Source: Polydactylus sextarius
Taxonomy: Eukaryota > Chordata > Actinopteri > Polynemidae
Length of the DNA: 64,000 nt
Assembly (NCBI GenBank): GCA_016801845.1
Contig: CM028914.1
Span: 13,673,272-13,737,271 of the forward strand
Reading direction: 5' to 3'
The position numbers were made by a program, and so were the translations under genes. Numbering within the stretch: position 1 is the stretch's first letter; the number at the start of each line of letters is the position of its first letter. Shown in pieces: positions 40,935 through 54,010 of this stretch. The notes beneath the pieces are model-generated. The model saw only the letters and a list, made by a program, of their open reading frames with translations. It ran no database searches and had not been told where the DNA came from.

Positions 40935-43862
40935 TGTGCTGTGTTGAGCCTCAGAACTGTGCCGCTGTTGCGCTGCGCAGCAAGACTTTGCCAAATCGGG
41001 AATTCAGGCCTCAGAACATAGAAATCAAACAGGCCCCACAGACAGAACATGAAATCTGCAGCTAATCTAAAACGGGCTAAAAGGTCATTTCTTTCATGAC
41101 AGTCTCATCGCACAGTTTGGGGAGGGGGGAGCTGGGAGTCACAGCAGAGGGTAGGGATGAGAGGCCAGCAGGCTGCAGCCTGACGGAGGGAAGAAAAAGT
41201 GTGACTGAAAGTTGTCTCTGCCTGTAGGTTCCCTTTCTCAGTTCAATTACAGACTGAATTGTTTGAGGGCTGTGCTGTTCTGAGTGCTGACAAATGTCTG
41301 CTCCTTCATTACAGGATCTGACAGAAGACATAATTGCAGTATCCATTGCCACACAAATCATTTTACTATTTTATAAAGTGTTTATTATGAATCACTCACA
41401 AATTCACTTAAAAAAAAATAATAATCTTGTTTACCTACATGTTTTGCTAGTATTAACAAGTTGCACCACTTTTGTGAGAACAAAAAGCAAAAAGAAAGAA
41501 AGCAAAAATGTATACCTCTCAAAACTTACAGCGCAATCTTACCAGTGGACTTAAATTTATTGATTTACCCTGTCGTAAGATGCCGTCGCCCTGTGAGGGA
41601 AAGAGGACGGAAAGGCTCGCGTGTGCTCACAGCTCTGCCCTGACCACCAAAGCCACTGCAGTCTTGAGATCAAGCTCCTTCAGGGTTTATCTCAATACTC
41701 TCCACTACTACTCTTTTTCTTTCCTCCCTCCACACCAGTCATCTCCTAGCAAGAAGTAACTTGGAGGAGATAAGGGAAAAAAAGGGGGAGGGGATGAAAA
41801 GAGCACTTGAAAAATTTGGATCCACTGCTTACTGTAGATACCTCAGCATTACAGATTAAAACACTGAGATTTAATATCGGTTATCCTATCCCATATGGAG
41901 ATGCAACTTCACCAGTAGGTGAATCTTAAAGGGTTCTATTTTTATCCAGATCATCCTTTAAACAGGTATTTTCTTTCTCTTCACTAATTCTTAAAAGCGT
42001 TTCACATCAGAGAAGCACGGCATTTGATCAAGCTATACCTCACTAATATGTAAAAAAAAAATCATGCAGTTCACTTTTCTGGAACATATACACTTGAGCA
42101 TCCTCCAACTGGAGGAGGTTTTGGATCGTGGTTTTCTCATCTCTTCTCTTCTGCATAGCTACGATGACTGGCAACAAAAGAGGCATTAACGCCTGTTTCT
42201 GGACCACAGAGGACGAAAGGAGGAATGATTTTTGAACTCTGGGACATCCTCTGCTGTCACACACTACCTGATTATTTCTCACCTGCTTGTTAATAAAGAG
42301 AAAGTAAAAAAAAAAAAAAAACAAACAAAAACACGCGCAGTCACAAGTATACATTAGCGCCCTTTTGAGTTTTTGCACTTTTCAATTCCATGCCTAAGAG
42401 TTACACAAAGTACTATATCAAAGTGAGGAGGAAATACTACAAATTTGTGAACACATAGAATCAAAGTATATCGTTTGATTTAAAAAGCATTTAACAATCA
42501 TCACATTATTGCGTGATTTGGAATAAGCAGGTTTAGATTGATTGAAAGGACTTTGAAGAATGCATCATGACCAGAATGAGGTTGATTAATTCTACTTTTA
42601 GGAGTTTTTTTTTTTCCGATAGAAGTAGTTAAAAAAAAAAATTGCACAGTGCAGATTAGGCGTGTAGTTAACGGATTTATCAATATTGCATCTTAAGAGT
42701 GTTAATCATACATCATTTCATGTTGTTCAAAGCTTTTTTCAAAGCCAATCTAATTTTACTGTGGAGTACAGTGAAGAAAATGAGAAAAAAACTTCACTGA
42801 CAAGTACACCCACACTGTGATCCAAATAAATCATAAAAGCCCTTTTTCCAAATGTTGAATCAAAATAGTTTGATGAAATGACACTTTATATCTAAAATGT
42901 GATGTTGCACTGAAGGTAGAGGGTGAAATGAAGAGGACCGATAGACAAAGAAGAAATATAAATTTAAAATATCTGATACGGTAAAGTAAGTAAACACATG
43001 CTATCGCGTAAATTTCTAGAATTTCCTTTCATACATGAATATTTTTTTCTACCTTATATGCCATGTTTCTATTTAATGATAAAGTTATGTCAGTTAAGGG
43101 TGGAGAAATGATTTTTAACACAGCATCTATGGTATGGAACGCATCAATGCATGCAATTAAGTTCCTAATTGTTATGTGAGATTATAATTGTGATAGTTGT
43201 GTTTCAAAAATAGTAAACTTGAATTATTTTATTTTTTTGAATTATATTTGTTGTTTTATTTGTCTGGTTTTATAAAACGAAAAAATTATAAATAGGTTTC
43301 CTTTGATTGTTTTGTCCATTTTTTTTTCATTCTGTTATTTATTTACCACTGCTTTTAATTTTATATTGATTTATCGTATGCAGAGGTGTGAAGCCTTGTG
43401 TTGATTTTATTTTATTTTTATTTTTTTTCTTCTGTTGTACTGATGTACAGAAAATGTTCAATAGCGTGAATGAATATAATCTCAGTGAAAAGCAACTTTC
43501 AGGCTGCCAAAGCATGATAGCATGGTTTTCAGATGTAAATGAACTGGACACAAAGAAAATCATGTGTCACTTACATTTAACAGGAAACATTATACTCTGG
43601 TTATATTTACTGCTGATATTATTATTATTATCGTTACAGTTTTAGCTTTATTGTTCTTTTCCTTCCTCTGTTTCTGGTTCTTGTTTGGTCTCTACATGCA
43701 TATTTCAACAAACAAATATAATGGATTTTAACTTGCAACATTTTTTTATTATCGATGGAAATACGTTTTGGCATTTGACTTCCTAAACAATACACACATT
43801 GTAAGCATGCCCTATGGGACAAATCACATTTTTTTACTCTTGAATAAAATATGCATGAACAA
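40935..43862 (+). other. calcineurin A 3' UTR (inferred)
   Basis: About 2.9 kb between the stop codon and a canonical AATAAA at 43843-43848, which is followed about 13 bases later by an A-rich patch. No competing gene lies in it, and the length is plausible for a calcineurin A transcript. Earlier AATAAA-like words (for example near 42826) could give shorter ends. Confidence 0.6.
43843..43848 (+). terminator. candidate poly(A) signal of calcineurin A
   Basis: AATAAA within TTGAATAAAATATGC, the last good signal before the dnajc18 promoter. Confidence 0.5.
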
Positions 43863-44509
43863 AAAAAAAAATGTGTCACGTGGTTTCTAAGTCACCGGTG
43901 AAAGTATTAATGCTATTTTTAGATTTCAGTCTGACTTACATCCAGATACAACCACCTCAATAAATAAATAATTGGTTTACTTGTGATCGGTGTACCCAGC
44001 CGAGTTGATTTCTGTATCACAACTGTTACATTTAAATGTAACCAAATCTGCATTAATTGGAGCAACATGGACAGTGGAGTACAAGATTTTATTTTACTTT
44101 ACTGGATGAGAATAAAAGTTAACATATTTCTCATATTATTGCCATGTATATTTTCAAAGCATGTTTTTGACAAAAAGAAATCTTTTTTCATCTGTTTTCC
44201 CCTTTTTTCATGCCCCTAAACCTCCATCACACGATCCATATTAGTTTAACTATGCTATCACTATATTTAAGAGATATAAAATATATCTTATTAACAGTAG
44301 TAGTGTAGTGTACCAGTATAAGCAGGAAGCATATAAAAGATGCTTGTTTTTTTTTTAGGCTCTACCCACCAGCATTTAAATGCATCACAATTATCAATAA
44401 TTAAAGACCTTCAATGTAGCACCTGCTGAAAACACAATAAATATACTAGTCGACCTGCTAATAAACAACCTAGTGAATAACATTTTGGTCCAATATCAGA
44501 GTTATTTTC

Positions 44510-44957
44510 CATGGATCTCACTCAACCGGATGTGACGTCACCTCGGTCTCGCATCCACCTCTTGTCCGTCACAGCTCCTGTGGTGCTGTTCAACGCAACA
44601 CGGTGGGCCTTTTAAACAGTGCTAAAAGAACAACTGAGCGAGAAAAAAAAAGCATTTTTTTTGTTAACAATGACCGAGCTGCAGGCCTGTCTGCGGCATG
44701 ACAACAACCACCACCGTCTTTAACCGGACTGTGAGCGCCTGCACCTCAAAGCTAAACGTCACGCAGCTTCTGTGTGTGTATGTGTATGTGTGTGTCTGTG
44801 TTTGTGTGTGTGTGTAACCCAAAGCTAATCGGCTATCTGTCACTAGCCGCAGCGGCTCCGCTCGCTCCTCTTGCCATATGATATTGACGCACATTTGCAC
44901 AGGGACAGACCTCCGCGGACGGCGACTGGATCAGCGAAACAAACCCGTAACGTTGAA
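44510..44957 (+). promoter_or_regulatory. dnajc18 promoter / 5' UTR with ETS-CRE composite
   Basis: CCGGATGTGACGTCA at 44526-44540 combines an ETS-type CCGGAT with a full CRE (TGACGTCA, 44533-44540) in the spacing of the known ETS/CREB composite CCGGAAGTGACGTCA of TATA-less housekeeping promoters. It lies about 420 bp upstream of the dnajc18 ATG. A TG-rich tract follows at 44773-44814, then CG-rich 5' UTR. No TATA box is evident. Confidence 0.6.
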
Positions 44958-45084
44958 ATGGACAAAGACGAAGCGGACCGGCTGATAGAGAAGGCGAAGC
45001 TGTGTCTGCGGTCGGGACGGAAAGATCGAGCTCTGCAGCTGCTCTATGAAGCCCAGAATATTTACCCCAGCACCAGGGCCAGAG
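44958..45084 (+). CDS. dnajc18: dnajc18 exon 1, B12/B14-like N-terminal helix hairpin
   Basis: Codes MDKDEADRLIEKAKLCLRSG and on to LYEAQNIYPSTRAR, which parallels the DNAJB12/DNAJB14 N-terminus (EAEKC..A...L..G...KA...L.KA..LYP...AR). As I recall it, human DNAJC18 lacks this block. The ATG at 44958 is the only start in frame before the conserved helix, and the upstream frame is 5' UTR. Confidence 0.9.
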
Positions 45085-48000
45085 GTAAAATTAGCTGACG
45101 CACATTCTGCAAATGGCACTAATGTTATGTCAAGCTAACGTTGCTCAACTACATAACTTATCCCAGCCTATAAACTGTGGGGGAAATGCATTTCCAGATT
45201 TCAGGATGGATGCCAAAGAAACGCTAATATAACATGGTGGCTAAAGTAAAATCTCTAGCAATAACGCTTCATACACTTGAGTCAGTTTGTTCAGGCTGAA
45301 TTTAGGGCTCCCTTCCCCCCTGCAGTTCACAGACAGCACCACAGACTATGGGGAAGCGCTGTGTTAAAGATCTGATTGTGTTTCATTTGAGTTATAATAT
45401 TACCCTCCTGCCTTTGCAGTAATAACCCTCTAAGCACAATACTCAGGCTTTCACAGTCATTTGAACACAATGTGCACGAGTCAGAGTCAGCTGTTTGTGT
45501 CATGGTGCACGTATTGTGGTATCATGGTATCATGTAATATAAAAACTTTTGTGATGTGCACTGCAGTGCACAGTGCATTATTATGTTAATGTGTAGATGA
45601 GCTGTAAAGGGGAAAAAAACAAAACCTGATTGAATGAATGGGCAAACATGCAAAGGCTTTGCAAGTATGAACATAATGCAAAACAAATACTGCAGTCTTC
45701 AATTTCACCAGATCATTACACTCATGGAAGATTTTGTTGCAATGTTATTAGTGCTCACCGCCATCGCTGACCTCAAATGCTCTTTCTCCACAGTGCTGAT
45801 TGATGCCATAATAAGGAATGGAGGCACTTCAACGGCAGAATCAAACCACGTGCCCCCGCCGTCAGGATGGAGAGACGAGGATATGAGAAACGACAATGCG
45901 AGCGGTGATGAGAAGAAAAGCTACACTGAGGATCAGCGCCAGGGTGTTCACAGGTACACGGGCATTTGTTTTTTGTTTTTTTCTCCACTTTTTCCATGCA
46001 AATCAGACTGACTGCTGTCATTGTTGCACAACATAGAACTGTAGCTACTCCCAGATAGAAACAACTAAACCACTCACAACCTTCCTGACTACCTGTGTTG
46101 TCCTGCTCACAGCAACACTCCACCAGCAAAAACTGTCCTCTGTGACTAAGCAATATGTTTTTCCTAAGAAAGAGGAACATAATTATCATTATTACACTTG
46201 TAAGTACAGTGTACCACAATGTTTTTATTTGACACAAATGGCTTAAAATGGCCTGGAAAGTTTCTGTTTATTTGTATTTTTGCATTTAGTTAAAACATTG
46301 ATTATTGGATGGAGTTTCCTGTAAATGTACATTTAACTAGCCACTGTGTGAGTTTGAAAGACAGTGCCTCTCTAAGCTTGTTTCGACACCTGTAATGCAT
46401 TTTTAATGTTATTTCAGGATAAAGAATTGCAAGGACTTCTATGAAATCCTTGGTGTTTCAAAAAATGCCAGTGATGAGGACTTGAAGAAGGCGTACAGGA
46501 AGTTGGCCCTAAAGTTTCACCCTGACAAGAACTTTGCTCCAGGAGCTACAGATGCTTTCAAAGGTTTGACTCTTGGCAAAGAGCCACTGTTTTCTGCATG
46601 ATGCACTATCTTTTACAGTTTCTCACAGAGGAATTTCTACCACCTAATAGCAAATCTTGGTGTCGTGACCAGTTTAGGAGCTGCACACTCATGCTGGTGG
46701 TGTTTTTTTTTCTTTTCCACAGCAGGGCAGAGGCTCAAAAGCTTGGTCAACCAGTTTTACCAGTTTTAATTAAGTTCATAAATTCTGTGTTGAGCTGAGA
46801 GGCCCGCTTCCCCCGAGGAGCCACAGTAGAGATGCAAGGGAGGTGCGGAGGGAGAGATTTGAGACAAAAATACTGCATGAGGTGATGCCGATGCTCCGAA
46901 AACAAGAACTCACTCAGCAGTTAAAAGCGATAGCAATGGCTGTGACACACAATCAGTAGGCAGTTTAAACTTTATATAACCTTCACTGTCTGATTAACAG
47001 TTTGCAGCAAAAGTTGTACTGTTTCTCAGAGCTCTAACTCAGGCAAATTTTACCACTGATACTTAAAACCAGCGTGATTTAACTTTTATGGGTTAAATCT
47101 ACTGTCCAATATTAAAAAGAAAACAATATTCTTTCTAACTGCAGAACTTTGCAGACTGTCGTCACGTTTAAGTCGATATCTTGGCCTAAATGCATCGCAC
47201 AACCCAAACATGTCCCTCTTCTCTCAACAGCAATAGGCAACGCATATGCAGTCCTGAGCAATCCAGAGAAGAGACAACAGTATGATCAATATGGAGATCA
47301 GTCCGCGCCTCAGAACGCGCCCCAACAATCCGCCCACAGTCGACACGGACACTACCGAAGCTTCCACAGAGACTTTGAGGCCGACATTTCTCCCGAGGAA
47401 CTCTTCAACATTTTCTTCGGAGGAAGGTTTCCCACGGGTCAGTGATTATATCCAGTCCTGTGAGAAATGTATTGATTTGTTATCTCTTTAAGTAGTGAAA
47501 CTTATAATGTTATGATCAAGAAACATTATCTGCTGTCTTATTTGGGGATTTAAATAGATTTTATAGAAATGTGTGTGTGTGTGTGTGTGTTTTTTTTCTA
47601 CAGGAAATATCCACGTATACACCAACCAGGGAGCCTCCTACTCTCAGTTCTATCAACCTCGTCGTCGACGTGCATATGAGAGGCGCGAGGAGGTGGTGGA
47701 AGACAATCAGAGTCAGGTCAGTGACTCACAACACTTAAAGACAAATCCCTTTTAAAAAAGCACAGTATGATGTTGTGATCCTCCTATGAAGATTCATTAT
47801 TCCAGTCATTAATGTGCAGTGGAGACCAACTGTAAAATTAGATTTTGAGGATATTTTAGCACTTTACATAGTTGCAACCCTCCACCGACAGTGTACCATA
47901 GTGATTGCTTTAATATGACTCATTTACTTTCCTTATGACTGAAGTGCTTTTATTGCCGTGGACGATCGTGGTCTGTGCTGGTATGGATACAGTGTATCGG

Positions 48001-48947
48001 TGCAGCCTACGTACAGTGTTACATGCTTTGTAATCTGTGCTGATTTTCTTCCCACAGAACAACTTCACAGCACTCCTGCAGCTTCTCCCGGTGCTGGTGC
48101 TAATCCTCATATCAGTGTTTACTCAGATGATGGCCACTACCCCGCCCTACAGTCTCTTCTATAAGCCGTGAGTCTCTCGCACCATCAATGCACTTACCAC
48201 AGTGACATTTCAACAAAATCCCTCAAGTTCCACTATGGTCGACACATTAGTTTCGCTGAATAAATTTGAATCGTTGGTTTTGGGTTTCAGGGCCATGGGG
48301 TTGGTGGTGTCCAGGGAAACGCAGCACATGGGCGTACCGTACTATGTGGATAAAAGCTTTGAGAAGGAATACCGCGGAGCGGCGCTGGATGAATTGGAGA
48401 AAACAATTGAGAGCGACTACATGGAACACCTGCAGAGCAGCTGCTGGAAAGAAAAACAGCAGAGTAAGTGAGCCTCTTGGCTCAGACCTCGGTCTTAAGC
48501 AGACTAGTTGTCATCAGCAACCGGTTTTCTGGCAACTTGTCCTACGTTTTTTTTTTACTTCATTCGCTCTATTGATTAAACTAACAATCTTATAAAGCAT
48601 ATTCCAATCATTGGAAGTGCTGGCAGGTGGATTTTGTGGATGTTGGACATAGTCAGGCTTGTGGTTTCCACAGTTGATGACAGATATGAGATATGAGCAT
48701 CCTATAGATCTTTCCATTTAACTGTCTTTCTAAGTATATTAATATTCATTTAAGTGTAAAAGACTGCTATAAATAGTTTAATTCTTTAGTCACTGTTTTA
48801 GTCACTCTGTTCTCCTTTTCAGAATCAGACTTGGCGAACCTCGGACAGCTGTACCGAGACGAACGGTTAAAGCAGAAGGCGGAGTCGATGAGGTTGGACC
48901 ACTGTGAGAAACTGCAGCGGCTGATCGGGCGTCAGAGGGGCAAATGA
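44958..48947 (+). CDS. dnajc18: DnaJ/Hsp40 homolog C18, ER-membrane J-protein (8 exons)
   Basis: Tail-region-anchored Hsp40 that activates Hsp70 at the ER membrane (J domain on the cytosolic side in the DNAJB12/B14/C18 family). Exons: 44958-45084, 45794-45953, 46418-46563, 47231-47437, 47604-47716, 48058-48167, 48291-48463, 48823-48947, all GT-AG and in phase: 386 codons (human DNAJC18 358). J domain about 100-165 with HPD at 130-132; a G/F-like middle with DFEADISPEELFNIFFGG; one membrane segment about 256-273 (LLQLLPVLVLILISVF); then the DUF1977 C-terminal region to RQRGK. RFPTGNIHVY, VSRETQ, ALDELEKTIE and RDERLKQKAES match DNAJC18 rather than DNAJB12/B14. The N-terminus, however, looks like B12/B14 (see exon 1). 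Confidence 0.94.
45555..45572. repeat. perfect 18-bp palindrome in dnajc18 intron 1
   Basis: TGTGCACTGCAGTGCACA, no spacer, centred on CTGCAG. No known site name applies. Confidence 0.8.
46418..46563 (+). CDS. dnajc18: dnajc18 exon 3, J domain core
   Basis: Begins RIKNCKDFYEILGVSKNASD and includes KKAYRKLALKFHPDKN, with the invariant HPD needed to stimulate Hsp70 ATPase. It ends in ATDAFK, continued by AIGNAYAVLSNPEKR in exon 4. Confidence 0.95.
48058..48167 (+). CDS. dnajc18: dnajc18 exon 6, membrane segment
   Basis: Encodes NNFTALLQLLPVLVLILISV and FTQMMATTPPYSLFYKP: a single roughly 18-residue hydrophobic helix followed by the conserved PPYSL motif that opens the DUF1977 region. Confidence 0.93.
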
Positions 48948-49420
48948 TGACCGTTGGAGAGGAGAACGCGTTTCTTTACAGACTTTACAATTAATGCATT
49001 TTATCAGAGCGTGTAATTTATCCAATCTGGCCACTTTGTAAAGAAATCTCTTGGGGGTACGTCAGCGCAGTCAGTGGGAGATTATGCCGCTGGAAACAAT
49101 GTGCCTTGTCTCCTCTTTGATGTTAGAAAACATGAGTTTGAAACGGTCGGCCGTCGACACCCGACTGCGGTGGCGTCACGTGCGAACTCACTGTGGCAGA
49201 GTATGAGTGTATGATGTGTCAGAGCCTTTAAAGTTTCTTATAGAAATGGCATGACATACGCGGTGTCCCTTTGGGGTTCTGAAGGCAGTTGTATGTTCAC
49301 ACATACGTGTTTTATTTGTTTAGGTTTTGTAGTTTAACCGTATTTTATTTATTTATTTTTTTGTTTTTGAATGTTTTTTCCGTGTCCTGGCTTAAATAAA
49401 TCTTAGGTGTATTTATTTCA
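48948..49420 (+). other. dnajc18 3' UTR (inferred)
   Basis: From the TGA at 48945 to just past an AATAAA at 49395-49400, followed by TG/T-rich DNA as expected of a cleavage site. About 470 bases. Confidence 0.65.
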
Positions 49421-52400
49421 TAGGTATTAGAGTGAATGTGACTTGAGCATTTTGGCTCATACCTTTTCTGTTGGAAGTAATGAAGTAAAATAACTTAAAT
49501 AATACTGTAGTCTTTGGACAAATCTGAAAACTTCTATACTATGAAATGACACAGGAGGTTTTTATTTAAGACTGAAATACACAAGTCAGACTCTGTGGTT
49601 AACCAGGCAGTTTGACTGTAACTATAGAAATAGGCAGCACAGTAAGTAAGTAAAACTTAACAAAACATGACCATGTTTTTTTTTTCTAATTAATGTGCTT
49701 ATTATATCCGGTTGTACTTGCCAAAAGAAAAAAAAAAAAAAAGATTCTTCTGACTTTCTCCTACAGTAGAGCTTCCCGCCCCGCGTGCGTCACCGCTTGC
49801 ATAGATCTTTACTGCATCGGTCATCAAGCTTCTGCCATTTGGGAACCATTCATTTGAGGTTTGAGTGCGAGAATGAAATGACTGTTGTGTGTTTTAAAAT
49901 TAGTAATGCTGATTTGTCAGGGAGTTCAGTTCAGCCAAAAAGCTCATATACGGTCACACACAAAAGTCCGCTGCCCCTCCGTTGTTTCTGCGATAACTGA
50001 GCGTCGGAAGCTAAATTAGCGTTAGCGGAATCAGTAAGGTTATCAGGGGGAGGTTAAATAGCATGCAATACCTTTTGTTTCATAAACCATACATGAGTTA
50101 TATAGAAAACAAAAAATAGCCATTATCCTACAAAAAAAGCAGCTTTTCAGCTCAAGTTTATAAATGTTTGATAAGTCCTGCACTTTTCATTCGTACATTT
50201 TCTAAAGAAAAACCATTTTGTTTTGAAAATCTGAACATCAACAGAATTAAGTTTTAATCACTTGTATGAAATAAATAAATATGGACATGAACCAAAGCTT
50301 GTCCCACAGTTAAAGGAAGAAGAGTTGAGACATTTACTTGTCAGGTGTCATCATGAGTGTGACACTAACTTTGTTAACTAACTAATTAACTAACTTTTGT
50401 CAGTTAACTTTCATTCTTTAGCCCAAACCCAGATCATTAAAACCCTATACAGACCATCCATACTTGTCGCTGTGCACTAAGACTGCCAAACTGCCTTAGC
50501 TGTTCTCATACTTATATTCAGGTTCACCTCAAGCACTTTTTAAGTTTAGTAGTATTTAAGTTTAAGTAATATTTAACCCTGTGTTCCACATCATGACTGT
50601 TGCATGCATCCTCTAGTGACAAGAGTGTTTTATTAATTGCTTTTTTTATTTTCTGGCTAAAATATCATTATCATTATCAACCACATCATCACCATCATGA
50701 CTACTGACACTCTAAATGTTACTTAGAATATTCAGGGCCACACTGTAACTCACAAACGTGTAGAACATTTTACTGTGATACACACAAAATCAGGTTTTGG
50801 TAACAGTCAGTGTGGTAGTACACTTTGGCCAAAAACAAAACAAAACAAAAAAAAAAAAAAAAAAAAAAACACAAAAAAAATACCAGAAAATTAAAAATGT
50901 ATCCAGAATATATTTTTGGCTCGTCTTGATTTTTCTGTGTGTGATTTTGTGGTGTTTCATCATGTGTCTTTATAGAAAACTTTACATTACCTACATGAAA
51001 TATAATGTTTTAACTGTCACATCCAATTAGGTCAGTTATGCTGTTGACAATATGAAGCAGATGAATCCAACATGTCCTGTTAAATGAGTTTGTTTACAAT
51101 GTTTACCGTGCTGAGAAGTAAATATCTAACATTTTGTTCGGTAGAAGGAAGACGTTTGACTTACTCCACAGACCAGATGTATAAGTAAAGATAGGATCGT
51201 ACTTTTTCTTCTGTTTGACAGATGTCAACTCCCAAAGCTGTCAAACTTCTATACATTTCATTCAGTTGATGCCAATTAAGAGTCGTCTGTGTAGAAATCC
51301 AGTTTAGACCATCTGGACCTCTCCTCAGGCTCTGTGCCTGATTTATTTTAGCAGGTTTACCTCACTGTATAAAGAATTATGTAAGTAATTTTTAAGCATT
51401 TGGTGCATGTAATTTACCTTTTTGTTTGCTTTATAGCTTCAAATGTTCACTTAAACTCTGATTAAACCCTGGGGGTCGAAGGTCATCGCTATAACTGAAC
51501 CATTCACACGCTAATTGACAACAACTAGACGTAAGGTAACTATTCTAAATGTCTAATAGCAGCGTGGCCTTTTGGTTTTTTGAGGTTTACAACTTGTGTT
51601 GAATCTTCAGAGATTGTAATCACAAAGTCTTCTCTATCTTTGATAAGGAAACATCTGCTTCCACACACCACAGCTCCTGCATCCCATAAGTCTTGAAATT
51701 TTTGTCACAGGGGCTAAAACATTAGCCACTTTTACCCACTTCTACCCAGATCTAAAAGACGTGTGATGTGAACGGTTGAAAAGTCAGAGCTGCTATATGC
51801 AGATACGTGAATCCTATTGGGCCGCAGAGAGAATCATTAAATAGATGAAAATCCGAAGAAAGGCCAAAGAGAAGCTGTTAACCTTTTAAAAGCCAAACGC
51901 ATCAATTCAAGTCACGTGGTGTCATTGACTACAAATGGGACACCTTGTATAAGAGGGACACACAGGGTGACTGTGACTTTACTGCAAATTATGTTGAAAG
52001 TTTCTGTGTGGTCATTTTGTTGGCCTCTTTTTTTATGTTAATAGGATCATTTCCACTATTAAACGGTGGTACCTGCATTTATAGTGCTCATCATTTTTGT
52101 GGCTCTAGACAATGGTACTTTAGATAATAAAGGCTGCCGAGCCCTGGCCCAGATCCTGGAGAGGAATCGTTACTTTTCTCGTCTAGTTTTCAGCCGCACA
52201 CATTCAGTACTTTCTTAGAATGTAGCTATCCCAATACAGACAGTGACCCAACTCAAATTAAAACTTAAGACGCTTAAATACAGTATCTATTATTTTATTT
52301 CAAATCGAATGTGCTGAAGCACAGAGCCTAAAGAACAAGAAATGTATAACTGATCAAACACTCGCAGTCTGGACCGTAGAGGAACGTTCGTTTCTCCTTT

Positions 52401-53500
52401 CACTTCTCAGAGACAGTGAAAGTGGTCACACTGAAAACATGAAACACAATGAATTTTGTACAATCAAGAGAAACAAACGAGTGAAGACAAAAGTAGTAGT
52501 GGTAGGACAACAGCAACAATTAGTCATCATCAGGTGGTTTCCTGTAAATCAGTTGGCTCTGATTCAATAAAAGCTATGAAGATGGAAGTTTTATGGATCA
52601 GGCCGTTTTTACATTAACACTGAACATGAATAAAAAACAAAAGTCAAAATGCAAACTCTTTCGTTATAATTGGTCCAACACAAAGAGTGGCAGACTTCTG
52701 GAAGATTCTGAGTCCTCCTTCAGTTTGTAGACAACACTACTTGTAACAACAACTCAAGATACGTTATATGAAACAGTGGTATCTCATTCATTTCTCTTGT
52801 AGTTCTCACGCAACCGTTAACAGCTTGGTGTCTCTGCATCAGAAACAAGATTCTTTGACCCAATCCTGAGAAAATCTGCAAGCTTCCACACTGACATACA
52901 ATACATTAAACATCAGTGTCACAAATTCAGCAAAGCAGACTTTTATACATTAAAAAACTAAAATAAGAGGATATAAAACAGCAACTATTTGAATTTCCCC
53001 CCAAAGAAAAATCAATTTTTGTAAAACAAAATTAGGTTGCAACCATAACTGCTGTGGTGTGTTTTTGGTGGTTGGCACTGTGGAGACAATTTGGGGCAAA
53101 TTCAAGTTTTAACATACGTTTAGTTAGGGTAGGTGGGGGTGGGGAGGTTCTTTGTACAGTTTTATTATTATTAAAGTATTTAAGCTCAAAAAACAATTTA
53201 GAACATAAATTTGAAAAAAAAAAATATTTTCAAAAAAACAAAACAAAACAAAACAAACAAAAAAACACTGATCAGACCAGAGTTAAGCACGGAGGTACCG
53301 TTTCACATGAAGTGCACCGTAGATAAAAACAAAACAAAACAAAACAACAACAACAAAAAAACAAACAAATCAATTCATCACGAATATTTCTGAAAGTTTT
53401 TAAAACTGAAACACAACAACGACAACAACAAAAAAGATTTTATACCAGCAATGACAAAATATTTCTGTTTGAAATTAATTAAAGTGACAACCCATCCCCC
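49421..53500. other. intergenic DNA between convergent dnajc18 and brd8
   Basis: AT-rich and without a recognisable gene. A small CG-rich patch at about 49775-50040, a poly(A) tract near 50849-50868 and simple A/C-rich runs are all I see. The right part may include longer brd8 3' UTR, since another minus-strand AATAAA lies at 52294-52299. Confidence 0.5.
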
Positions 53501-53515
53501 CGATGCCTAGATTTT

Positions 53516-53521
53516 TTTATT
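53516..53521 (-). terminator. candidate poly(A) signal of brd8
   Basis: TTTATT on the plus strand (AATAAA on the minus strand), about 490 bases past the brd8 stop codon. A second copy lies at 52294-52299. Confidence 0.4.
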
Positions 53522-54010
53522 GAAGCTCAAAAGATCAGAAATTAAGATTAATCAGACTCTTTGGCCTCTGTTCTTTTTTTTAATATGATCAAAATCAAGC
53601 ACATTAATCTGGAGTTGGAACCAGACTCTCTGTATGCTTCATTTCAACCCATTTATATTCTTGAAGCATCTTCTATCTTTATTTATTCAACCTGATGAAA
53701 TTCAGAGCAGGCTAAGTCTTGGTGATCTGCGGCTAAGTCTACGGAAGGTTTGACCTAGTCATTCTGAACGTCCCGTTATAATCTGGGATTATACAGTATG
53801 TAATCCATGTCTGTATGGCTGTCTCAGAAGAAACGAGCTTCTCCACGTTACAGTCTACCCATTTAATCTAGAGTGCAAATAAAGGTTACGCTGCACAAGA
53901 ATCCGTGCAACCAACATATAGAATAAATTCAGTCTTGTGATGTCAGACCTTTGACTTCCACTCGGTGGGGAGGGGGGGCGATCATCAGACAAGATGTTCC
54001 AGCTGTGTGT

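Noticed and set aside
44958..48947. DNAJB14 (as expected beside PPP3CA in human)
   Set aside because: FPTGNIHVY, VSRETQ, ALDELEKTIE and RDERLKQKAES are DNAJC18 features; only the N-terminal exon resembles DNAJB14.
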